A DNA stretch of 11,083 bases, taken from a bacterium (GTDB lineage: Bacteria; Actinomycetota; Acidimicrobiia; Spongiisociales; UBA11373). The translations under genes and the position numbers were made by a program. This document shows positions 5,134 to 11,083 of the stretch, piece after piece (the first letter of the stretch is position 1; the number at the start of each line of letters is the position of its first letter). The notes under the pieces are model-generated. The model was not told the origin of the DNA. It searched no databases and was given only the letters and a program-made list of their open reading frames with translations. Location of the stretch: contig JABMPV010000487.1 of assembly GCA_013202595.1 (NCBI GenBank), positions 1-11,083 on the forward strand. The letters are read 5' to 3'.

Positions 5134-7574
5134 GCGATGAAGCCACCCCCGGCATGGTGAAGATCACCATCGACGGCCGTGAGATGCAGGTGCCTGCGGG
5201 AGACCTGCTCATTGCGGCTGCCGAGAAAGCCGGCACCTACATTCCCAGGTTCTGCTGGCACTCCAGGATGAAGCCCGTCGGCTTGTGCCGCATGTGCCTC
5301 GTCGAGGTCGAAGGCCCCCGCGGCACGATGCTCACCACCTCGTGCACGATGCAGGTGAACGATGGCATGGTGGTGCATACCGAATCCGACGTGGTCAAGA
5401 AGGCCCAGGAGGGCGTGCTCGAGTTCCTCCTGATCAATCACCCACTCGACTGCCCGGTCTGCGACAAGGGCGGCGAGTGCCCGCTGCAGGACCAGACGGT
5501 GTCCTTCGGCCCCGGCGAGAGCCGTTTCGTCGAGGAGAAGCGGCACTTCGAGAAGCCGATCCCGATCAGTGACCTCGTCCTGTTGGATCGGGAGCGCTGC
5601 ATCCTCTGCGCACGCTGCACCCGGTTCTCCGAGGAGATCAGTGGTGACCCCCTCATCGAGTTCGTGGAGCGCGGCTCGGGCACCCAGGTGCTGACGTTCC
5701 CCGATGAGCCGTTCGCCTCATACTTCTCAGGCAACACCGTGCAAATCTGCCCGGTGGGTGCCCTCACCGCGACCGCCTACCGGTTCAGGGCCCGTCCGTG
5801 GGATCTCCAGGCAGCTGAGAGCACGTGCCCGCACTGCTCGGTCGGATGCCGCATCTCGGTGCAATCCAGCCAGAACCAGGTGCTTCGCTTCCAGGGCGTC
5901 GACGTGGACTCCACCAACCAGGGTTGGCTGTGCGACAAGGGCCGCTTCGGGTTCGAGTACCTCAACAGCCCCGACCGGCTCTCGACGCCGAAGATGGCCG
6001 GCGACGACGGCCTGCAGGAGGCTTCCTGGATCGATGCACTCGACGCGGCGGCCTCCGGCCTCATGAGCATCATCGATGAGCACGGCCCCGGCGCCGTTGC
6101 CGGCATCGGTGGGGCGCGCGGGACCAACGAAGAGGCGTACGCCTTCGGCAAGTTCCTCAGGAGCGTGGTCGGGACCGGCCACCTCGACGCACAGATCGGC
6201 GACGGCCTCGAGCCCAGGCTGCTGGCGGCACCGGCAGACCGCGGGCTCATCGGCGACCTCGAGAAGGCCTCTTCGATCCTCGTGTGGGGTCCCGACCTCA
6301 AAGAAGAGTTGCCGGTCCTCTACCTCAGGGTCCGCAGGGCGGCCACCGAACTCGGAGCGAAGCTGGTGGTGGCTCACCCCAGGCGCACCGGCCTCGACGA
6401 TGTCGCCACCCACACCCTTCGCTACCGGCCGGGAGCAGGACAGGACCTGCTGCGCAGGCTGGCGGCCGGTGAAGGTGACGCCGGTGCGGCGCTCGCAGCG
6501 CTCAAGGAGGGCCCGACGGTCGTCATCACGGGACTCGCGGGCCTGACGGAGGGCCCGGACCTCGCCGAGGCGGTCGCCGCCTTCGGACGCGACCTCCCCG
6601 ATGCGACGGTGCTCCCCGTGGCGCGGCGATCCAATGTCTTCGGTGCTCTCGACATGGGTGTCAGCCCGGCGCTGCTGCCCGGCAGGGCCTCCGCCGTCGA
6701 CGACGGAGCGCGTGCCACGCTGTCCGGCCACTGGGGAGCCGACGTGCCCGACGGCTCCGGTCGTGACACAGCGGGCATCATCGAGGGCCTCGAAGCGGGC
6801 GCCATCAGGGCAGTCGTCCTGCTCGGCGCCGATCCCGCCGTCGATTTCCCCGATCCGGCCAGGGCCTCAGCGGCTCTCGCGGGAGCAGAACTCATCGTGG
6901 CCATCGACATGTTCGAGAGTGTTTCGACCTCGATGGCCACTGTGGTCTTCCCCGCGCTCGGCTTCACCGAGACCGAGGGCACTGTCACCAATCTCGAAGG
7001 CAGGGTCCAGAAGGTGAGTCGCCTGCTCCCCGGCCCCGGCGGCGCCCGTCCCTCATGGGAGATCCTAGAAGACGTCGCCACCCGCATGGGAGGGTCGATC
7101 GGAGCCACCTCCGCCGGTGTCATCGCCACGGAGATCGAGAAGGTCGCCCCCGCCTATGCCGGTGCCACCTGGGACGCCCTCAACACAGCGTTCGGCCGCG
7201 ACGGGATCGTGGTGCCGACCGCCGATGCCACCCAGCCGATCGAATACGTGCCCGTGGACCGTCCTTCCGCCCCCGTGCAGCGCGACCTGGTGCTACACCT
7301 TGCCAGAGTGCTGTACGACGGCGGCACGACCGTGCAACGGGGGCTCTCACTCGCCAAACTGGCCGCCGAACCCGCCGTCTACATCACCCCCCAGGATGCC
7401 CATCGCCTGGGCGTCGCAGATGGGTCCGCGGTCAGACTGTCGGGCGGCAACGGGTCGGCAGAGTTGACGGCTCGTTTCGATGACAGCCTCACGCCCGGTG
7501 CGGTGTACCTGCCCTTCAACCTCGGTATCTCGGTCGGCTCCGGCCTCGAAGTCGAACTGGAGGCGCTCGCATGA
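5130..7574 (+). CDS. nuoG: NADH-quinone oxidoreductase subunit G (N1b, N4, N5 and N7 clusters)
   Basis: Largest peripheral subunit (75-kDa/Nqo3 family), the iron-sulfur wire from NuoF towards NuoI. The protein is 814 residues. Ligands in order: [2Fe-2S] N1b Cys42, Cys53, Cys56, Cys72; N5 His104, Cys108, Cys111, Cys117 (HPLDCPVCDKGGECPLQD); N4 Cys157, Cys160, Cys163, Cys207; and N7 Cys233, Cys236, Cys240, Cys268 (CxxCxxxC-x27-C). Then follows a molybdopterin-oxidoreductase-like domain (about 275-700) and a dinucleotide-binding-like C-terminal domain (about 725-814, ITPQDAHRLGVADGSAV onward). In complex I these are structural relics without molybdenum. Start is GTG 5130, overlapping the nuoF stop as GTGA, with GGAGGGGG (5113-5120) and a 9-nt spacer. 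The alternative in-frame GTG 5121 directly abuts that Shine-Dalgarno. The end overlaps nuoH by 4 nt. Confidence 0.96.
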   Translation: MSDEATPGMVKITIDGREMQVPAGDLLIAAAEKAGTYIPRFCWHSRMKPVGLCRMCLVEVEGPRGTMLTTSCTMQVNDGMVVHTESDVVKKAQEGVLEFLLINHPLDCPVCDKGGECPLQDQTVSFGPGESRFVEEKRHFEKPIPISDLVLLDRERCILCARCTRFSEEISGDPLIEFVERGSGTQVLTFPDEPFASYFSGNTVQICPVGALTATAYRFRARPWDLQAAESTCPHCSVGCRISVQSSQNQVLRFQGVDVDSTNQGWLCDKGRFGFEYLNSPDRLSTPKMAGDDGLQEASWIDALDAAASGLMSIIDEHGPGAVAGIGGARGTNEEAYAFGKFLRSVVGTGHLDAQIGDGLEPRLLAAPADRGLIGDLEKASSILVWGPDLKEELPVLYLRVRRAATELGAKLVVAHPRRTGLDDVATHTLRYRPGAGQDLLRRLAAGEGDAGAALAALKEGPTVVITGLAGLTEGPDLAEAVAAFGRDLPDATVLPVARRSNVFGALDMGVSPALLPGRASAVDDGARATLSGHWGADVPDGSGRDTAGIIEGLEAGAIRAVVLLGADPAVDFPDPARASAALAGAELIVAIDMFESVSTSMATVVFPALGFTETEGTVTNLEGRVQKVSRLLPGPGGARPSWEILEDVATRMGGSIGATSAGVIATEIEKVAPAYAGATWDALNTAFGRDGIVVPTADATQPIEYVPVDRPSAPVQRDLVLHLARVLYDGGTTVQRGLSLAKLAAEPAVYITPQDAHRLGVADGSAVRLSGGNGSAELTARFDDSLTPGAVYLPFNLGISVGSGLEVELEALA

Positions 7575-8677
7575 TGGGCTTCCTCGAGGATCTCCTCGGC
7601 AACGTCTTCTGGCAGGCGGTCATCAAGTCTGTGGCCGTGCTGGTGATCATCCTGGTGGTCGCCCTGTTGATCGTCTGGGTGGAGCGCAAGATCGTCTCCG
7701 ACATGCAGAACAGGGTTGGCCCGATGCGAGCGGGACCGTTCGGCGTGCTGCAGACCCTTGCCGACGGACTCAAGCTGCTCTTCAAGGAGTCGGTGCTCCC
7801 CAGGAAGATCGAACTCGGGGCCTACATGGCTGCCCCCATCGCAGCGATGGTGCCTGCGTTCCTCATCTTCATGACCATTCCCATCGGCCGACCTTTCACG
7901 GTGGGGGAGACGGTCGTGACCTTCCAGGGCGCCGATCTCAACGTCGCACTCCTATTCATCCTCGCCATGTCGTCGATGGCGGTGTATTCGATCGTCCTGG
8001 CCGGCTGGGCATCCGGATCCAAGTACCCGCTGCTCGGCGGAGTGCGCGCCACTGCGCAGATGATCTCCTACGAGGCGGCCATGGGCCTGTCCCTGGTCCC
8101 CGTGATCATGTTCGCTTCCGCCCAGTTGGGCGGGGCATCACCCGCGCTCGGCACGATGTCGATGTCGCAACTGGTCGAATTGCAGCAGGGGTCGTTCCGC
8201 GGCTTCATCCCCGGCTGGTTCATCTTCTGGCTCATCCCATCATTCGTGATCTTCTTCATCTCGGCGGTTGCAGAGACCAACAGAGCGCCGTTCGACCTGG
8301 TCGAGGCCGACCAGGAGATCGTCGGCGGCTATCACACCGAGTACTCGGGATTCCGCTTCGCGATGTTCTTCCTTGCCGAGTACATCAACATGTTCAACGT
8401 CTCGGCCATAGCGGTGGTGCTGTTCCTCGGCGGCTGGCTGGGCCCCGACTTCGGCCTGCCCGGCTGGATCGCCTGGGCGATGCCACTGTTCTGGTTCTTC
8501 CTCAAGACGTTCATTCTCGTCTTCATCTTCATCTGGATCAGGGCGACGCTGCCCAGGCTCAGGTACGACCAGTTGATGACGCTGGGCTGGAAGCGGCTGA
8601 TTCCGGCCAGCCTGGTCTGGCTGCTCTTGTTCGCAGTGGTGACGGCATGGCGCCGGTTCGGAGCGCCGTGGTCATGA
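7571..8677 (+). CDS. nuoH: NADH-quinone oxidoreductase subunit H
   Basis: Membrane subunit (ND1/Nqo8 family) joining the two arms and forming the quinone tunnel and the start of the proton-transfer axis. The protein is 368 residues with about eight membrane helices. Signatures are WVERKIVSDMQNRVGP (36-51), LQTLADGLKLLFKES (60-74), AETNRAPFDL (234-243), YHTEYSGFRFAMFFLAEY (254-271) and LPRLRYDQLMTLGWK (327-341). The acidic loop carries Asp242, Glu245, Asp247, Glu249 and Glu257, matching the spacing of E. coli Asp213/Glu216/Glu218/Glu220/Glu228, although the intervening residues differ from the usual PEGESELV. Start ATG 7571 overlaps the nuoG stop (ATGA) with GGAGG (7559-7563) and a 7-nt spacer. 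A second ATG follows immediately at 7574. A 16-nt gap, the widest in the operon, separates it from nuoI. Confidence 0.97.
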   Translation: MMGFLEDLLGNVFWQAVIKSVAVLVIILVVALLIVWVERKIVSDMQNRVGPMRAGPFGVLQTLADGLKLLFKESVLPRKIELGAYMAAPIAAMVPAFLIFMTIPIGRPFTVGETVVTFQGADLNVALLFILAMSSMAVYSIVLAGWASGSKYPLLGGVRATAQMISYEAAMGLSLVPVIMFASAQLGGASPALGTMSMSQLVELQQGSFRGFIPGWFIFWLIPSFVIFFISAVAETNRAPFDLVEADQEIVGGYHTEYSGFRFAMFFLAEYINMFNVSAIAVVLFLGGWLGPDFGLPGWIAWAMPLFWFFLKTFILVFIFIWIRATLPRLRYDQLMTLGWKRLIPASLVWLLLFAVVTAWRRFGAPWS

Positions 8678-8693
8678 GGACGGTGATCCGCTG

Positions 8694-9338
8694 ATGGCGT
8701 GGAGATACCTCAAGCAGGTAGAGGGCTTCTGGGTGGTGTTCCGCCAGATGTTCAAGCCGCGCGTCACGACCCCGTACCCCAAGGTGAAGCGGGTCAAGCC
8801 GCAGCGCTTCCATGGGCGGCATGTGCTCAATCGCTATCCCAACGGGATGGAGAAGTGCATCGGCTGCGAGTTGTGCGCCGGCGTCTGCCCGGCGCGCTGC
8901 ATCTACGTCAGGGGCAAGGACAACCCCGTCGACGAACCGGTGAGCCCCGGTGAGCGCTACGGGTTCATCTACGAGATCAACATGCTGCGCTGCATCTTCT
9001 GCGCCATGTGTGTGGAGGCCTGCCCGACGGAGGCCATCACCATGACCCAACTGTTCGAGATGTCGGTGCAGGGGCGCGAGGACGCCATCTATACCCGCTC
9101 GGAGTTGCTGATGAGCCCCGACGGCGTGGTGCCCCATCCGCAGCCGCAGAGCAAATTCAACGACCTTGGAGAGCTCACATTGGCCGACGGCTGGATGCGA
9201 GCTACCGCTGCGGCGGGACGCGCCGAGTATCAGGGCATCCGGCATTGGACTCCGACGGCCGGCGCAGGCCATCGCCCTCCCGAGCAGGGACAAGCCGCCG
9301 ACGGCGTGCCCGAGACAGAAGAGGAGAGTGAAGGCTGA
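8694..9338 (+). CDS. nuoI: NADH-quinone oxidoreductase subunit I (N6a/N6b ferredoxin-type)
   Basis: Peripheral-arm subunit (TYKY/Nqo9 family) with two [4Fe-4S] clusters, N6a and N6b, relaying electrons from NuoG to N2 in NuoB. The protein is 214 residues. It starts with an amphipathic helix (WRYLKQVEGFWVVFRQMF) that lies on the membrane, followed by RVTTPYPKVKR and RFHGRHVLNRYPNGMEKC. Two cluster motifs are seen: Cys55, Cys58, Cys61, Cys65 and Cys100, Cys103, Cys106, Cys110, both CxxCxxCxxxCP. As is usual for tandem ferredoxin folds, the last Cys of each motif should bind the other cluster. Residues ~165-214 form a low-complexity hydrophilic tail ending in Glu-rich sequence. Start ATG 8694 has GGTGA (8682-8686) 7 nt upstream. 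Its TGA overlaps the nuoJ ATG by 1 nt. Confidence 0.96.
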   Translation: MAWRYLKQVEGFWVVFRQMFKPRVTTPYPKVKRVKPQRFHGRHVLNRYPNGMEKCIGCELCAGVCPARCIYVRGKDNPVDEPVSPGERYGFIYEINMLRCIFCAMCVEACPTEAITMTQLFEMSVQGREDAIYTRSELLMSPDGVVPHPQPQSKFNDLGELTLADGWMRATAAAGRAEYQGIRHWTPTAGAGHRPPEQGQAADGVPETEEESEG

Positions 9339-9862
9339 TGGTCGAGACCGTCCTCTTCTTCATCTTCGGCATTGCAGCCATCTTCGGTGCCATCTCGATG
9401 GTCTGGGCCCGCAACCCGGTCTACTCGGCGTTGGGTCTGATGCTCACGATGTTCTCCATCGCGGTGTTCTACGTCTCCAACGCCGGGCACTTCGTCGCGG
9501 CCGTCCAGGTGATCGTCTACGCCGGGGCGGTGATGACGCTCTTCCTCTTCGTGATCATGCTGATCGGCGTCGACAAGTCCGAGTCGCGCAAAGACGACCT
9601 CAGATTCCAGCGCCCCGCTGCTGTCGGCTTGCTCGGCCTGCTGATCGCAGGCGTCCTGATCGCCGGCAGCGCAGCGTGGACCACGGGCACCCGCCAGCCG
9701 GGTGCCGACGTCAACGGGACCATCGAGAACGTCGGGGACATGCTGTTCAGGCGCTGGCTGCTGCCCTTCGAGATCACCGCACTGCTGCTGATCGTGGCCG
9801 CTGCGGGAGCGATCGCTCTGGCTTACTTCAAGCCCGGCGACGAGGAAGGGGACGCCGCATGA
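9338..9862 (+). CDS. nuoJ: NADH-quinone oxidoreductase subunit J
   Basis: Membrane subunit (ND6/Nqo10 family) between NuoH/NuoA and NuoK. Its third helix is known in the family to carry a pi-bulge linked to coupling. The protein is 174 residues with five predicted helices: about 3-23, 28-48, 53-78, 95-116 and 142-164. Signatures are RNPVYSALGLMLTMFSIAVFY (25-45) and, in helix 3, VQVIVYAGAVMTLFLFVIML (56-75). The helix 3 position occupied by Glu80 in E. coli NuoJ appears to be Gln57 here. A hydrophilic loop (79-93) is rich in Lys, Asp, Glu and Arg. Start ATG 9338 overlaps the nuoI stop (TGATG), with GAAGG close by and GAGGAGAG at 9321-9328. The end overlaps nuoK by 4 nt. Confidence 0.95.
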   Translation: MVETVLFFIFGIAAIFGAISMVWARNPVYSALGLMLTMFSIAVFYVSNAGHFVAAVQVIVYAGAVMTLFLFVIMLIGVDKSESRKDDLRFQRPAAVGLLGLLIAGVLIAGSAAWTTGTRQPGADVNGTIENVGDMLFRRWLLPFEITALLLIVAAAGAIALAYFKPGDEEGDAA

Positions 9863-10164
9863 CGGTCACACCCGGCTGGTACATGGCCCTCGCCGCAGTC
9901 CTTTTCACCATCGGAGCATCCGGCATCCTGCTGCGCCGCAACGCACTGGTGATGTTCATGTCGGTCGAGTTGATGCTCAATGCCGTCAACCTCACATTCG
10001 TGGCGGCCGGCAGGAACCTCAACGTGCTCGACGGCCAGGTCTCGGTCTTCTTCGTGATGGTGGTCGCTGCGGCGGAGGTGGTCGTCGGCCTGGCGATCAT
10101 CGTGGCGGTTTTCCGCAGACGCCAGACCGCGTCTGTGGATGAGTTGTCGGAGATGCGCGGATGA
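9859..10164 (+). CDS. nuoK: NADH-quinone oxidoreductase subunit K
   Basis: Small membrane subunit (ND4L/Nqo11 family), an antiporter-like element in the central proton axis. The protein is 101 residues, the typical length, with three helices at about 5-24, 29-50 and 60-84. The two essential intramembrane glutamates are present: Glu37 in MSVELMLNAVNL and Glu73 in AAAEVVVGLAI (E. coli Glu36 and Glu72). The polar tail RRRQTASVDELSEMRG is unremarkable. Start ATG 9859 overlaps the nuoJ stop (ATGA), with AAGGGG (9846-9851) and a 7-nt spacer. The frame is open far upstream through nuoJ, but only this part shows NuoK sequence. The end overlaps nuoL by 4 nt. Confidence 0.97.
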   Translation: MTVTPGWYMALAAVLFTIGASGILLRRNALVMFMSVELMLNAVNLTFVAAGRNLNVLDGQVSVFFVMVVAAAEVVVGLAIIVAVFRRRQTASVDELSEMRG

Positions 10165-11083
10165 GCACCGAAGTCCTCATCACCCTCGCCCTGCTCCTGC
10201 CGCTGACCGGCACCGTCGTGCTGCTGACGATCGGATCGCGGCTGCGTGAGCCCATCGCCGGATGGATCGGCACCGCGACGGTCGGCACGGGATTCGTCTT
10301 CGGCGTCATCGCGGCGATCGACTTCTTCAGCGGGACGGGCCACGCAGAGGTAGTCACCTGGTTCTCATGGATCCCGTCGCTCGGCGTCGATGCCGCCTTC
10401 CTCTGGGACCCGCTGTCGGCGGTCATGCTGATGGTGGTGACGGGAGTCGGTTCGCTGATCCACCTGTACTCGATCGGGTACATGCACGGCGATCCGCGGT
10501 TCGGGCGGTTCTTCGCCTACCTCAACCTGTTCATCACCTCGATGCTCATCCTGGTGCTCGCCGACAACTTCGCCGTGATGTTCGTGGGGTGGGAACTGGT
10601 CGGCCTGTCGTCCTACCTGCTGATCAGCTTCTGGTTCGAGCGCCCGTCTGCGGCCTCGGCGGGCAAGAAGGCATTCGTCGTCAACCGGGTCGGTGACGTT
10701 GGCTTCATCGTCGCCCTGATGCTCATCTTCTCGTCCTTTGGGACGTTCACCTTCCACAGCGTCTTCGAGTCGGCACCCGAGGTGCTGACGACCGGCATGG
10801 CCACTGCGATCACCGTGCTGCTGCTGGTGGGTGCTGCAGGCAAATCGGCCCAGTTACCTCTGTACGTGTGGCTGCCCGATGCCATGGAAGGCCCGACTCC
10901 GGTCTCGGCCCTCATCCATGCAGCGACCATGGTGACGGCCGGCGTCTACCTGGTCGCGCGGACCGGCGCCCTGTTCGAACTCGCCCCGGTCTCAGCGGGC
11001 ATCGTCGCCACCGTGGGAGCGGTCACGGCGCTGTTCGCAGCCACCATCGCCCTGGCGCAGAACGACATCAAGCGGGTGCTGGC
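10161..11083 (+). CDS. nuoL: NADH-quinone oxidoreductase subunit L, N-terminal half (cut by window edge)
   Basis: Distal antiporter-like proton-pumping subunit (ND5/Nqo12 family, Mrp-antiporter related). Only the first 307 complete codons lie in the window, and the family is normally a little over 600 residues. Signatures are FLWDPLSAVMLMVVTGVGSL (80-99), YSIGYMHGDPRFGRFFAYLN (103-122), FVGWELVGLSSYLLISFW (141-158), the motif from AGKKAFVVNRVGDVGF (167-182), and AGKSAQLPLYVWLPDAMEGP (226-245) running into TPVSALIHAATMVTAGVY (246-263). Predicted proton-path residues are Glu145, Lys228 and His253, matching E. coli Glu144, Lys229 and His254. The frame is open to the last base. Start ATG 10161 overlaps the nuoK stop (ATGA), with GGAG at 10149-10152 and an 8-nt spacer. 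The lateral helix and final transmembrane anchor lie beyond the edge. Confidence 0.97.
   Translation, partial: MSTEVLITLALLLPLTGTVVLLTIGSRLREPIAGWIGTATVGTGFVFGVIAAIDFFSGTGHAEVVTWFSWIPSLGVDAAFLWDPLSAVMLMVVTGVGSLIHLYSIGYMHGDPRFGRFFAYLNLFITSMLILVLADNFAVMFVGWELVGLSSYLLISFWFERPSAASAGKKAFVVNRVGDVGFIVALMLIFSSFGTFTFHSVFESAPEVLTTGMATAITVLLLVGAAGKSAQLPLYVWLPDAMEGPTPVSALIHAATMVTAGVYLVARTGALFELAPVSAGIVATVGAVTALFAATIALAQNDIKRVL

Noticed and set aside
7480..8694. A 404-codon + strand frame overlapping nuoH
   Set aside because: It is out of frame with nuoH and Arg/His/Gly-rich, a typical shadow. nuoH in the other frame has all family motifs.
1..11083. A hidden novel system, mobile element, CRISPR array, tRNA or riboswitch
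   Set aside because: Apart from the upstream region, the whole window is filled by twelve overlapping, well-known nuo genes with intact motifs. No repeats arrays, transposase, RNA-gene structure or foreign cargo were seen.

Overview
This window is the front part of a canonical nuo operon, which encodes the proton-pumping NADH:quinone oxidoreductase (respiratory complex I). All recognisable genes are on the + strand in the standard order nuoA-B-C-D-E-F-G-H-I-J-K-L. Eleven genes are complete and nuoL is cut off by the right edge. nuoM and nuoN would be expected just beyond it.

Organism: the DNA is GC-rich, with third codon positions overwhelmingly G or C. Stops are TGA for ten of the eleven complete genes (nuoA uses TAG). 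Separate nuoC and nuoD genes, a full 14-subunit-type order and an N7-bearing NuoG fit a high-GC Gram-positive bacterium (Actinomycetota) or a relative. Frequent AGG arginine codons are unlike Streptomyces or Mycobacterium and lean towards a deep lineage such as Acidimicrobiia. That placement is inference only.

Layout: positions 1-381 hold no gene I can support. They contain a good sigma70-type promoter candidate (TTGTCG, 17-nt spacer, TAGCAT, 318-346), an 8-bp tandem repeat just upstream (288-303), and a Shine-Dalgarno that points to GTG 382 as the nuoA start. From 382 on, the genes are packed with almost no gaps. Many junctions are 1- to 8-nt stop/start overlaps of ATGA, GTGA or TGATG type, and the largest gap is 16 nt (nuoH/nuoI). 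This is one translationally coupled transcript.

How the genes work together: NuoE, NuoF and NuoG form the NADH-oxidising input module (FMN, N1a, N3, N1b, N4, N5, N7). NuoB, C, D and I form the connecting module, carrying N6a, N6b and N2 and, with NuoH and NuoA, the quinone site. NuoA, H, J, K and L are membrane subunits, with NuoL the distal antiporter-like pump. Cofactor cysteines and key charged residues are intact in every subunit examined, so the complex should be functional.

I see no mobile element, CRISPR array, RNA gene, defence system or clearly new system. The points worth a second look are modest: an acidic N-terminal extension on NuoD, a 7-residue insertion and non-consensus FMN-loop residues in NuoF, changed residues in the acidic NuoH loop, and the upstream regulatory region.
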